Shown here piece by piece: positions 16,015 to 24,476 of a stretch of DNA of 64,000 nucleotides. The translations under genes were made by a program, and so were the position numbers. The notes under the pieces were generated by a model. That model did no database searches. It saw only the letters and a program-made list of their open reading frames with translations, and was not told the origin of the DNA. The stretch's first letter is position 1. Each line of letters begins with the position of its first letter. The stretch lies in contig DASQMC010000026.1 of NCBI GenBank assembly GCA_035645695.1, forward strand, positions 186,001 through 250,000, in the 5' to 3' direction. The stretch comes from JAIVJZ01 sp035645695 (GTDB taxonomy: Bacteria > Acidobacteriota > Blastocatellia > Pyrinomonadales > Pyrinomonadaceae).

Positions 16015-18195
16015 ATGAAAACTTTCTACGTCTCGACGCCGATTTATTACGCGAACAGCCTGCCGCATCTGGGGCATCTCTACACGACCATCGTGGCGGA
16101 TTGTGTGGCGCGCTACCGGCGACAACGCGGCTATGAGACGTTTTTCCTGACCGGCACGGACGAGCACGGCATCAACGTCCAACGCGCTGCGGCGCGAGCC
16201 GGTCGCACGCCGAAGGAGCACGTCGATTACATCGTCGGCGAGTTGAAGGGGAGCTTCGCCGCCTTCGGACTCGACGGCGCGCACGGCGGCTACGACATCT
16301 TCATGCGGACGACCGAGCCGTTTCACTACGAGGCCGTCGCACAATTCTGGCGGCGCATCGCGGCGGCCAAAACGCCGAAAGGGCGCGAGGCGATTTACAA
16401 GGGACGCTACGAGGGCTGGTTCTGCGCGCCGTGCGCGACGTTCAAGACGGAAGACGAATATGCGCGCCCGGAGCGCGAGGGCGACCCGCCGCTGTGCCTC
16501 GTTCACGAAACGCCGCTCGACCGCGTGGCCGAGGAGAGCTACTTCTTCCGGCTCTCGGATTACTCCGAAGCCTTGCTCGCGCTCTACGAGTCGCGGCCTG
16601 ATTTCATCCGTCCCGACGTGCGGCGCAACGAGGTCGTCAGTTTCATCAGGAGCGGCCTGCAAGACCTTTCCGTGAGCCGTCTGAAAAGCTCCGTCAGTTG
16701 GGCGATCCCCGTGCCCGACGACCCCGAACACACGATCTACATCTGGCTCGACGCGCTCTCGAACTACATCACCGCGCTCGGGTGGGGCGACGCTGATGGC
16801 GAACGAGAACGCGGCTTTGAGAAATTCTGGCCGGGCACGCATCTCCTCGGAAAAGACATCCTGCGACAGCACGCGATCTACTGGCCTGCGTTTCTACTGG
16901 CCGCCGGTATAGAGCAACCCGCCGCCATCATCGCGCACGGAACGTGGCTCGACCACGCCGGACGTAAAATGTCGAAGACGCTCGGCAACTCGATTGACCT
17001 GCCGACGCTCCGACGCCATTTCTCGACGGACGCGGTGCGCTACTTCTGCCTGCGCGAGATGGTCTTCGGCCAGGACAGCAAGTTCGGTTACGAATCGCTC
17101 GTCGAACGCGCGAACAGCGATCTGGCGAGCGGCCTCGGGAATTTGTCGAGCCGCACGTTGACGATGATCGGGCGTTACTGCGACGGCCGCATTCCCGCGC
17201 CCGACATCGAAGACGAGCGGCGCTTGCAGGCCAAGCGCGCGGGCGTGGATACGGACGGGCAGGAACTCGCCACCACGCTCGAACATGCGCGCGATACCTT
17301 CGTGCAGCTTTTCGAGGACTACGCGTTCAGCCGCGCGCTCGAAACAGTGTGGACTGTCATCGCGCGCGCGGACAAGATGATCTCGGAAGCGAAACCGTGG
17401 GAACTGGCTAAAGACGAATCGCAGCGGCAGACGTTGAACGCCGTCCTTTACCGCGCAGCCGAGACGCTGCGCTGGCTCGCCGTGCTGCTTCATCCCGTGA
17501 TGCCCGACGCCACGCGCGCCATCTGGACACAACTCGGACAGGCAGACGACATCTCGAAAATTGATCCGGCAAAACTTCTCTGGGGAGGCACTCAACCGGG
17601 GACGCACATAGGCGAAGTCGCGCCCGTGTTCCCGCGCATTGATAAAGTAAAAATTATGGCTGAGATGGAAAAAGAGAACGAGACGAAAGAGGCCGCGAAC
17701 GCTGAGACGAGCGCGCCGCATTCGGGAACGCACGCGACCGAGGCCGATGCCGTGCCCGGTTCGGCGAATGCCGCCGAGACGAAGCCCGAGCCGCCGCAAC
17801 GAGGCGCAACCGAAGCTGATGCCGTGCCGCAGGCGAGCGCGGACGCCCCCGAAGGCATCGCCACGTTCATCGGCATCGAGGATTTCATCAAGGTCGAGAT
17901 GCGCGTCGGAGAGATATTGACGGCCGAGCGCATCCCGAAGTCGGACAAACTGCTGCGCTTCACGATTGATCTCGGCGAAGCCGCGCCGCGTCAAATACTG
18001 GCCGGTATCGCCGAGTATTACGAACCGGATACGCTCGTCGGGCGCAAGGTGGTGGTGGTGTCGAACCTGAAACCGCGCAAGCTGCGCGGCTTCGAGTCGC
18101 AGGGCATGGTGATGGCGGCATCCGTCGGCGACGAAGGCCGCCCCGTCCTCGCCACCTTCACCGAAGATGTGCCGAACGGGGCGAGACTGAAATAG
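16015..18195 (+). CDS. metG: Methionyl-tRNA synthetase with C-terminal tRNA-binding domain
   Basis: A class I synthetase of 726 residues that charges initiator and elongator tRNA-Met. It has the HIGH motif as HLGH in YYANSLPHLGHLYTT, a zinc-type knuckle (FCAPCATF ... LCLVHE), and KMSKTLGNS. After the anticodon-binding region, a low-complexity Ala/Glu linker (about 550-625) leads to a C-terminal EMAPII/Trbp111-like OB domain (VEMRVGEILTAERIPKSDKL), used for dimerisation and tRNA binding. The ATG at 16015 starts the conserved MKTFYVSTPIYYAN; upstream in-frame codons lie in the inverted repeat. Confidence 0.96.
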   Translation: MKTFYVSTPIYYANSLPHLGHLYTTIVADCVARYRRQRGYETFFLTGTDEHGINVQRAAARAGRTPKEHVDYIVGELKGSFAAFGLDGAHGGYDIFMRTTEPFHYEAVAQFWRRIAAAKTPKGREAIYKGRYEGWFCAPCATFKTEDEYARPEREGDPPLCLVHETPLDRVAEESYFFRLSDYSEALLALYESRPDFIRPDVRRNEVVSFIRSGLQDLSVSRLKSSVSWAIPVPDDPEHTIYIWLDALSNYITALGWGDADGERERGFEKFWPGTHLLGKDILRQHAIYWPAFLLAAGIEQPAAIIAHGTWLDHAGRKMSKTLGNSIDLPTLRRHFSTDAVRYFCLREMVFGQDSKFGYESLVERANSDLASGLGNLSSRTLTMIGRYCDGRIPAPDIEDERRLQAKRAGVDTDGQELATTLEHARDTFVQLFEDYAFSRALETVWTVIARADKMISEAKPWELAKDESQRQTLNAVLYRAAETLRWLAVLLHPVMPDATRAIWTQLGQADDISKIDPAKLLWGGTQPGTHIGEVAPVFPRIDKVKIMAEMEKENETKEAANAETSAPHSGTHATEADAVPGSANAAETKPEPPQRGATEADAVPQASADAPEGIATFIGIEDFIKVEMRVGEILTAERIPKSDKLLRFTIDLGEAAPRQILAGIAEYYEPDTLVGRKVVVVSNLKPRKLRGFESQGMVMAASVGDEGRPVLATFTEDVPNGARLK

Positions 18196-18200
18196 CAACG

Positions 18201-18273
18201 GGCAAGGGGGAAAGGTTAAAGGGCAAAGGGAGAGCCGGCATTTCCTTTTCCCCTTACCCTTTCCCCCTTACCC
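18201..18273. repeat. Inverted repeat of AAGGGGGAAAGG-type words
   Basis: A purine-rich arm (18201-18230, GGGCAAGGGGGAAAGGTTAA and AGGGCAAAGGG) faces a pyrimidine-rich arm (18243-18273, CCTTTTCCCCTTACCCTTTC and CCCCTTACCC) across a short loop. The arms are approximate reverse complements. It fills the gap between metG and tatD, and a TTTTTTT-like run follows just before the tatD ATG. Confidence 0.83.
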
Positions 18274-18282
18274 ATCTTTTTT

Positions 18283-19074
18283 ATGTTTGTCGATTCACAC
18301 GCACACATAGACGGGGAAGCGTTCGACGCGGATCGCGACGAGGTGGTGGCGCGTGCGCGCGAAGCCGGGGTGGTGGCGATCTTGAACGTCGGCACGGGCG
18401 ACCCGCACGGCGGCGAACTGGAACGCGCGGTCAGTGTGGCCGAACAATACGAAGGCGTGTATGCGGCCGTCGGCGTTCATCCGCACGACGCGCGTTTGTT
18501 TGACGAGCGTGCGGCGGAGCGCGTCTACGAGTTGGCCGGGCGCGGCGGGCGCGTCATTGCGTGGGGCGAGATCGGGTTGGATTACCATTACGACAACTCG
18601 CCGCGCGAGGTTCAGCGCGAGGTCTTCGCGCGCCAGTTGCGCATGGCGCGCGAATTGAACTTGCCGGTCGTCATCCACACGCGGGAGGCCGACGACGACA
18701 CCGTGGCGACGCTCAGGGCGGAGTTGGGCGGCGCGGGCGCGGGCGGCATCATGCACTGTTTCAGCGGCGGACACGAGATGGCCGAGGCCGTGCTCGAACT
18801 CGGTTTTATGATTTCCTTCGCGGGCAACGTGACCTTCAAAAATGCCGGGGCGTTGCGCGAGGTGGCGCGGCGCGTCCCGCTCGAACGCCTGCTCGTGGAA
18901 ACCGATTGCCCGTTCCTCACGCCCGTCCCTTTTCGCGGGCGGCGCAATGAGCCTGCGCGCGTCGTGGAAACGGCGCGAAGTCTCGCAGAGTTGCACGGCG
19001 TCGAACTCTCGGAATTCGGCCGGATCACGACCGGCAACTTTCGACGGTTCTTCAACCTTACCCACACGGAATAA
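18283..19074 (+). CDS. tatD: TatD-family metal-dependent deoxyribonuclease
   Basis: An amidohydrolase-fold nuclease of 263 residues. The metal ligands are all visible: HAH at the N-terminus (FVDSHAHID), Glu in WGEIGLDYHYD, His in PVVIHTREAD, His in MHCFSGG, and Asp in ETDCPFLTP. TatD/YcfH proteins trim single-stranded DNA and have been linked to repair and to removal of D-amino acids from tRNA-like substrates. The gene follows metG, an arrangement common across bacteria (metG-tatD), which supports the call. Confidence 0.94.
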   Translation: MFVDSHAHIDGEAFDADRDEVVARAREAGVVAILNVGTGDPHGGELERAVSVAEQYEGVYAAVGVHPHDARLFDERAAERVYELAGRGGRVIAWGEIGLDYHYDNSPREVQREVFARQLRMARELNLPVVIHTREADDDTVATLRAELGGAGAGGIMHCFSGGHEMAEAVLELGFMISFAGNVTFKNAGALREVARRVPLERLLVETDCPFLTPVPFRGRRNEPARVVETARSLAELHGVELSEFGRITTGNFRRFFNLTHTE

Positions 19075-19122
19075 CGGCTTAACGTTTCGCGCGCCCGCGC
19101 CGCCTCAAACACACGGCCGGGG

Positions 19123-19184
19123 CAACTTTTACACCGCGCGCGTTAATGTTATAAATGCAGCGGCGCGCGGGATGTGAAAAGTTG
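19123..19184. repeat. Imperfect hairpin between tatD and yajQ
   Basis: CAACTTTTACACCGCGCGC (from 19123) pairs imperfectly with GCGCGCGGGATGTGAAAAGT ending in TG at 19184, with small bulges and an AT-rich loop (GTTAATGTTATAAATGCAG). It is not made of short tandem words, unlike the other gap hairpins. No T-run follows, so a terminator role is uncertain. Confidence 0.6.
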
Positions 19185-19227
19185 TTCTAACTCGCCTCGC
19201 GTCACGCGCGCCGCCGGTCACTAACTT

Positions 19228-19725
19228 ATGGCTCAACAAAATTCATTCGACATCGTTTCGCAAATCGACCGCGCCGAGATCACGAACGCTCTCGACCAGA
19301 CGATGAAAGAGGTGCGTCAGCGTTTCGATTTCAAGGGCAGCGCGGCGGCCGTCGTGCTTGAGGAGGACGAACTGATCCTCACGGCCGAGGACGAGACGAA
19401 ACTGCGCAACATGAACGACATCTTGCAGCAGAAACTCGTCAGGCGCAGCGTGCCGCTCAAAGCTTTCAATTACGGGCGCATCGAACCGGCGGCCGGCGCT
19501 TCGGTGCGCCAGCACGTCGCGATTCAGCAGGGCATCCCGACGGACAAGGCGAAAGAGATCGTCAAGTTCATCAAAGACACGAAAGCCAAAGTGCAGGCCT
19601 CGATACAGGGCGATGTCGTGCGCGTCGTGGGCAAAGACCGCGACACGCTTCAGGACATCATCGCCAAACTCAAGGCCAGGGATTTCAACATCAATATGCA
19701 GTACACGAACTACAGGTCGAATTAG
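19228..19725 (+). CDS. yajQ: YajQ-family nucleotide-binding protein
   Basis: A 165-residue YajQ/UPF0234 protein with the hallmark start SFDIVSQIDRAEITNALDQ and the conserved RFDFKGS segment. The middle has LVRRSVPLKAFNYGRIEPA and the end KARDFNINMQYTNYR. In some species YajQ binds cyclic di-GMP and acts as an effector of transcription factors; in others it was described as nucleotide-binding. Length matches the family. A word-repeat hairpin begins at its last base. Confidence 0.95.
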   Translation: MAQQNSFDIVSQIDRAEITNALDQTMKEVRQRFDFKGSAAAVVLEEDELILTAEDETKLRNMNDILQQKLVRRSVPLKAFNYGRIEPAAGASVRQHVAIQQGIPTDKAKEIVKFIKDTKAKVQASIQGDVVRVVGKDRDTLQDIIAKLKARDFNINMQYTNYRSN

Positions 19726-19810
19726 TGACAAGTGACAGGTGACGGGTAACGGGATGAAGGCATCTGTCGTTTTTCCTGTCGCCTGTCACCCGTCACCTGT
19801 CACCCGTCGC
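19725..19810. repeat. Inverted repeat of GTGACAGG words (second copy of family)
   Basis: The left arm starts GTGACAAGTGACAGGTGACG at 19725 and the right arm, CCTGTCGCCTGTCACCCGTC onward, ends at 19810. The arms are imperfect complements and the right arm has an extra word. It exactly fills the gap between the yajQ stop and the polyprenyl synthase ATG (19813). Confidence 0.86.
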
Positions 19811-19812
19811 TT

Positions 19813-20829
19813 ATGAGCCTCTCCAGTCATCCCGCCGTCGAAGCGCCGCAAGTAGCGGCGACGCGCATCTTTAGTCTGATCGCGTCGGAACTGGCTTCCG
19901 TCGAGGAAGAGTTCGAGAGGCAGGCGCGCTCCAACATCGAAGTTATCGCTTATATCGGCGATTACCTGCGCGCCTCCGGCGGCAAGCGCGTGCGTCCCGC
20001 CCTCACGATCCTGTCAAACTACGCCGCGGGCGGCGACGCCGCGCAGCCCAACGTGATACGCATGGCGACCGTCATGGAGTTTCTCCACACGGCGACGCTC
20101 GTTCATGACGACATCATCGACAACGCCGCGACGCGCCGCGACCGCCCCTCGATCAATCAACGCTTCGGCAACCAGACGGCCGTGCTGATGGGCGACTGGC
20201 TCTACATGTCCGCCTTCGAGGCGAGTCTGTCCGAACGCTCACTGCCCGTGCTCGACATCCTCACGGCCGTCACCCGCCGCATGACCGAGGGCGAGCTTTT
20301 GCAGTTGACGACGCTCGGCCGCGTGGATGTCAACGAAGAACAGTATTTCGACATCCTGATGCGCAAGACCGCATATCTCTTCAGCGCGTGCGGCGAGATC
20401 GGCGCGATGCTCGGCAGCACCGATGCCGAGACGCAACTGGCCTTGCGCAACTACGGCATGAACCTCGGCGCGGCCTTCCAGCTCGTGGACGACCTGTTGG
20501 ATTTCACCGCCACGGACGACGCGCTCGGAAAGGCCGCCGGAGTTGACCTGCTCGAAGGCAAACTCACGCTCCCGCTCATCTATCTCCTTGAAACCGAACG
20601 CGACCGGCGCGCCGCCATCCAGACCGTGATGCGCGAAGGTACTTACGACGCCATCTCGCGCGCTTCTCTGACGAGGGCAGCAGAGCAATCGGGCGCGCTG
20701 GAGCGTGCGCGCAACCGCGCCAACGATTTCGCCGCCGCCGCCCGGAATTCTCTTGACGCGCTGCCCGACACAAAGTACCGTGATGCCTTGAGTTCGATCC
20801 CGACCTTCATACTTGAGCGCGACCGTTAA
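19813..20829 (+). CDS. Long-chain trans-polyprenyl diphosphate synthase
   Basis: A 338-residue all-helical prenyltransferase that extends farnesyl or geranyl diphosphate with isopentenyl diphosphate. It shows GGKRVRPALT, the first Asp-rich motif LVHDDIIDNAATRRDRPS (DDxxD) and the second QLVDDLLDFTATDDALGK (DDxxD). The product chain length (heptaprenyl, octaprenyl or other; IspB/HepT-like) cannot be read with certainty; the usual role is the menaquinone or ubiquinone side chain. Confidence 0.94.
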   Translation: MSLSSHPAVEAPQVAATRIFSLIASELASVEEEFERQARSNIEVIAYIGDYLRASGGKRVRPALTILSNYAAGGDAAQPNVIRMATVMEFLHTATLVHDDIIDNAATRRDRPSINQRFGNQTAVLMGDWLYMSAFEASLSERSLPVLDILTAVTRRMTEGELLQLTTLGRVDVNEEQYFDILMRKTAYLFSACGEIGAMLGSTDAETQLALRNYGMNLGAAFQLVDDLLDFTATDDALGKAAGVDLLEGKLTLPLIYLLETERDRRAAIQTVMREGTYDAISRASLTRAAEQSGALERARNRANDFAAAARNSLDALPDTKYRDALSSIPTFILERDR

Positions 20830-20949
20830 AACACCGTCGAGGCCGTATCGCCGAAGGATGAAGACTAACAACGCACGACCCCGTTCGGCCGAATCGCAGT
20901 TGAAGCGTCTTTTGTCCCTCAACGCTCATTGTTCGCCCTTTTGTATCTT

Positions 20950-21534
20950 ATGCCCGACGATAATCTCTTAGCCACGCTCGAACAGAGCCTGCGACAGACG
21001 CGCGCCACGCGCAACCGCCTCGCCGCGCGACTCGCCGACCTCGAACTCGAAGCCGATAAACTACGCACCGAACTCGGCGAGATGGACGCCATCGCCACGC
21101 AGACCGAGGCCGCCATGTTCCGCATACTTTCGTCCGTGCTCAACAACGTGCCGTCGCAGCAGGGGTCGCCCTCTGACGCAGAGATCGAAGTGGCCTTGCG
21201 GCGCGACGATTTTCAAGGGCGCAACAACCGGCAGCCGACGTATCAAACCGTGCCGCGTTCGACGCTGCCGCCCGTCCGCGCGGACGTAGAGGTGACGAGC
21301 GAGCGTTTTCTCGACCGCACGATCCCGCAGGCGACCGCCCTGCTCCTGCGCGAATCTGGCGCGCCCCTTCACGTCAACGAGATTTACAACCGCCTGCTCG
21401 AAGGCGGATTCCAGTTCACCGGCCACAACCCCACGATCAGCATCGCCGTCTCCCTCAACCGCAACGGGCGTTTCCGCAAAGTCGCCCCCGGCACGTTCGA
21501 TCTCACCATCCGCGACGCCGCGCAGGTCTCTTAA
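20950..21534 (+). CDS. Coiled-coil protein with C-terminal HARE-HTH domain
   Basis: A 194-residue protein. Residues about 5-55 form a strong coiled coil (LEQSLRQTRATRNRLAARLA, then LEADKLRTELGEMD). The C-terminal ~75 residues (FLDRTIPQATALLLRESGAP, then HVNEIYNRLLEGGFQF and ISIAVSLNRNGRFRKVAPGTF) look like the HARE-HTH/HB1 winged-helix domain known from ASXL, RNA polymerase delta subunit and some restriction enzymes. No nuclease domain is present. I infer a DNA- or chromatin-associated adaptor, function unknown. ATG at 20950 is preferred to a TTG 21 bases upstream. Confidence 0.7.
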   Translation: MPDDNLLATLEQSLRQTRATRNRLAARLADLELEADKLRTELGEMDAIATQTEAAMFRILSSVLNNVPSQQGSPSDAEIEVALRRDDFQGRNNRQPTYQTVPRSTLPPVRADVEVTSERFLDRTIPQATALLLRESGAPLHVNEIYNRLLEGGFQFTGHNPTISIAVSLNRNGRFRKVAPGTFDLTIRDAAQVS

Positions 21535-21669
21535 AAGCCGCGCCGGTCAAAGTCAACAAACATCGGCGGTCTTGAATTCATCCCGCTTCGCAGACGTGTG
21601 TTGCCGCCCTCGACGGGTTACACTCGTCGCCACATAATTTGTCGGTATTCAGAAAGGTTAGTAAATAAA

Positions 21670-22029
21670 GTGAAAAAACTTGAACAGGGCTATACGTTCG
21701 ACCCGCACGCGGGCGCAACTTACAACTTCGAGCACATGCAGCTGGCGGACGCGGAAGCGAGGGCGCAGGTAGCCGAGACTCCGCACATCGTCGAGGCGAT
21801 CAACTGGACGAACAACGATGGCGGCGTCGTGCATTACAATCGCTACTTCGCGCACAATTTTGACGAGGCGCTCGGGCTCGCAGTCCGCCTCAGGATCGGT
21901 TTCGAGGAGGGCGTGGAAGAGGTTGTTTCGATCCGCCCGGCCACCAAAAGCGAGGCGGCCGGGGGGAACAAAGCCTCCGCTCACTTCCTCGAATTGATGC
22001 CGCTCGCCATATCCAGCATTGATAAATAA
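21670..22029 (+). CDS. Conserved-looking small protein of unknown function
   Basis: A 119-residue soluble acidic protein I do not recognise. It starts at GTG 21670 (VKKLEQGYTFDPHAGATYNF), with AGAAAGG about 12 bases upstream. Features are the aromatic stretch INWTNNDGGVVHYNRYFAHN, then FDEALGLAVRLRIGFEEGVE. No signal peptide, membrane segment or metal motif is seen. It could extend upstream to a TTG at 21598, but those residues look unlike protein. An inverted-repeat element follows it. Confidence 0.6.
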   Translation: MKKLEQGYTFDPHAGATYNFEHMQLADAEARAQVAETPHIVEAINWTNNDGGVVHYNRYFAHNFDEALGLAVRLRIGFEEGVEEVVSIRPATKSEAAGGNKASAHFLELMPLAISSIDK

Positions 22030-22077
22030 GCCGCCGCCCGCGCGACCGCTGACCCCGACCGTTTTCGGCTGGCGTCC

Positions 22078-22203
22078 CGATTTGTTTTGTACTCTGTGCC
22101 CCCTACGGTGTTCTCTGTGTCTGCGGTGGTGAATGCCGGATAATCGAGCATTCACCACAGAGTTACAGAGAACACAGAGCGGGCACAGAGGAAAGCTGAA
22201 ACG
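22078..22203. repeat. ~125-bp dispersed inverted-repeat element, copy 2 (opposite orientation)
   Basis: This is the reverse-complement relative of the element at 13181-13310. Shared parts include CTCTGTGCCCCCT, TCTCTGTGTCTGCGGTGGTG then AATGC, and GCGGGCACAGAGGAAAGCTG near the right end. The centre differs (CGGATAATCGAGC here). It lies between the unknown 119-residue protein and the nucleotidyltransferase gene, both on the plus strand. Confidence 0.85.
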
Positions 22204-22233
22204 GAAAGCACCACTTGTTTTTGAGTTGAACTT

Positions 22234-23256
22234 ATGCGAGCGATGATTCTTGCCGCCGGCTACGGCACGCGCCTCTGGCCTCTGACGCTCGACCGCGCGA
22301 AGCCCGCGCTCCCTTTCATGGGTCGCCCGCTCGTCGGCTACGTCGCGGAATATCTGGCGCGTTTCGGATGCGACGAGATCATCGTCAACCTGCACCATCG
22401 CCCCGAGTCCGTGCGCGCCGCGCTCGGCGACGGCCGCGACTTCGGAGCGCGTCTGAGCTACATCGAAGAGCCTGAGATTCTCGGCACGAGCGGCGCGATT
22501 GAAAACGCGCGCGACTTTCTCGACGGCGGCACCTTCATCGTCGTCAACGGCAAGATCGCAACCGACATAAACCTCCTCGACGCGCTCGAAACGCACCGCC
22601 GCACGCGCGCTCTCGCCACTCTCGTACTTCGCCGCAATGTCGAACGCGAACGCTACAGCACGGTCGAAGTCGAAGACGGTCTGGTCAGGAAGTTCGGCGG
22701 CTATCCCGTCTTCACGTCCGATAACGCCGGAAGCGCGTCTCGCGCTTCTGAACAGGGCAGCGCGGGCGAGGACGATTTGCCGCTCATGTTCACGGGCATT
22801 CAAATACTCGAACCGCGAATCTTCGATTACATCCCGCGCGGCGTCTTCTCGCATTCCGTGACGGACGTGTACATCCCGGCCATCGCGCGCGGCGAAGGCA
22901 TAGCGGCGCACGTCGGCGGCGGAATGTGGCACGAACTATCCACCATCCGGCGTTACCGCGACATCAGCCTCGCTCTCATGCGACTCGAAGGGCGCGACGT
23001 TCAAATTGGCAGGGGTTCCGTCATCAAGCAGGGCGCGGACGTGCGCGAGACGATTCTCTGGGAAGATGCGCGCGTCGAAGCGGGCGCGCGCGTCCGGCGT
23101 TCGATTCTCGGCGCGGGTGTGCGAATCGGCGCAGGAGAAGTTATCGAGGACGCGGCGGTCGTGCGTGCCGCGCTCGTCGGGCTTGAGGAACGTCCGGCGA
23201 AGGCTCTGGCGGGCGAGGTTTATGGGGATAATTTTGTCGTCCCACTCGCGCAGTGA
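22234..23256 (+). CDS. Sugar-phosphate nucleotidyltransferase, MurU-like
   Basis: A 340-residue NTP-transferase with the nucleotide-binding signature ILAAGYGTRLWPLT and KPALPFMGRPL, then a C-terminal region that looks like a left-handed beta helix (ARVEAGARVRRSILGAGVRI). At the metal-binding position where relatives have NGD, this protein reads VVNGKIATDINL, so Asp is Lys. It precedes an AmgK-like kinase by 114 bases; AmgK and MurU together make UDP-MurNAc from MurNAc in Pseudomonas, so that role is inferred. A GDP-mannose or glucose-1-phosphate pyrophosphorylase is the alternative, since P. putida MurU is shorter and lacks the C-terminal helix. Confidence 0.8.
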   Translation: MRAMILAAGYGTRLWPLTLDRAKPALPFMGRPLVGYVAEYLARFGCDEIIVNLHHRPESVRAALGDGRDFGARLSYIEEPEILGTSGAIENARDFLDGGTFIVVNGKIATDINLLDALETHRRTRALATLVLRRNVERERYSTVEVEDGLVRKFGGYPVFTSDNAGSASRASEQGSAGEDDLPLMFTGIQILEPRIFDYIPRGVFSHSVTDVYIPAIARGEGIAAHVGGGMWHELSTIRRYRDISLALMRLEGRDVQIGRGSVIKQGADVRETILWEDARVEAGARVRRSILGAGVRIGAGEVIEDAAVVRAALVGLEERPAKALAGEVYGDNFVVPLAQ

Positions 23257-23370
23257 TACAATCCCACGCGCTCCGAAAAAAAATAGATTGCGGGCAAAAA
23301 AGAGATTTGCCGTTAGCGAGCGGCCGATAACGCGCTCCGAGTCTCTCCGCCCTGTGCGCGCCGTACACCA

Positions 23371-24420
23371 ATGAGTCACCCGTCGGGCATCACCGCGAAT
23401 GCGTTTCTCTCCACGGCGCATGAACGTCTCAAAGACTATCTCGTCCGCGCCGGTTTGGACGCGGCGCAGATCATCGCGCTCACGCCCGACGCTTCGACCC
23501 GTGAATATTTCCGCATTCCATGTAAGGGGCGCGGCAAGGCCGTCGCCGCCGTCTATCCCGAGCCGTTCGACCCGGAAATTCACCCGTTTCTGGATGTCAC
23601 GCGCCTCTTCGTCGCCGCGCGTCTCCCCGTGCCGGAAATTTTAGACATCGACGCGTCGAACGGCATCATCGTGCAGGAGGATTTGGGCGACCGGCAACTG
23701 CGGCGCGTCTTCGAGACCGCGAACGAAGAGGAACGCGAAGTTTATCTCGAACGCGCCATCTCTCTCATCGCGGACATCCAAGCCGCGACCTCTCTCGCCT
23801 ACGAACGCGACTCCATCGCCTCGCGCCTCGCATTCGACGAAGCCAAGCTCTCCTGGGAGTTGGAATATTTCCTCGAACACTATTTCAAAAGCTACCGCGG
23901 CGAAACTCTGAAACACGCGGAAGAGGCCGAACTGCGCGTCGAGTTAAACGACCTCGCCTCGGAACTGAGCGCGCGCCCGCGCGTGCTCTGCCACCGCGAT
24001 TTTCACACGTCCAACCTGCTCGTCGACGCGGGCGACCGCCTGCGTGTCATAGACCATCAGGACGCGCGCATGGGGCCGGCCAGTTACGACCTCGTTTCGC
24101 TGTTGCTTGACCGTCAAACGTGCGTGCCCTCGCTCGCGGAGATACGCGAGCGCAGGTTATATTTTTTGGAGGAGCGACGGCAGCGCGGTCTCGATGCGCT
24201 CGACCCGGACGAGTTCGGCCGCGAGTTTCGTTTGATGACGGTGCAACGCTGTTTGAAGGCGGTCGGGACTTTTTCGTATCAAAGCGGAGTGTGCGGTCGC
24301 GCGGAAGTCTACGCCCATTTCATCAACCCGGTGCTCAGGATCGTCTTGCAGGCGTTGGAATGGCTGGCGCGTTTTCCCGTGCTTCGTGCGACCATTCGCG
24401 CGCGTGTCGGCGACGTTTGA
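23371..24420 (+). CDS. Aminoglycoside-phosphotransferase-fold sugar kinase (AmgK-like)
   Basis: A 349-residue kinase of the COG3178 type. The N-terminal lobe has DASTREYFRI and IIVQEDLGDRQLRRVF. The catalytic loop is VLCHRDFHTSNLLVD and the metal motif VIDHQDARMGPASYDLVSLL. This pattern matches AmgK, the anomeric kinase that makes MurNAc/GlcNAc 1-phosphate for cell-wall recycling. The adjacent nucleotidyltransferase supports it. Other aminoglycoside/choline-kinase-like functions remain possible. Confidence 0.82.
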   Translation: MSHPSGITANAFLSTAHERLKDYLVRAGLDAAQIIALTPDASTREYFRIPCKGRGKAVAAVYPEPFDPEIHPFLDVTRLFVAARLPVPEILDIDASNGIIVQEDLGDRQLRRVFETANEEEREVYLERAISLIADIQAATSLAYERDSIASRLAFDEAKLSWELEYFLEHYFKSYRGETLKHAEEAELRVELNDLASELSARPRVLCHRDFHTSNLLVDAGDRLRVIDHQDARMGPASYDLVSLLLDRQTCVPSLAEIRERRLYFLEERRQRGLDALDPDEFGREFRLMTVQRCLKAVGTFSYQSGVCGRAEVYAHFINPVLRIVLQALEWLARFPVLRATIRARVGDV

Positions 24421-24476
24421 GACGACCGAAATTTATCCGTGACCGGAACGTAACCCGTAGATGGTAGAAGGTGGAA

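Noticed and set aside
21658..22932. Long minus-strand frame across the 119-residue protein, the repeat element and the nucleotidyltransferase
   Set aside because: It runs through an inverted repeat and antisense to two better genes, with an Arg/Ala-biased translation typical of shadow frames.
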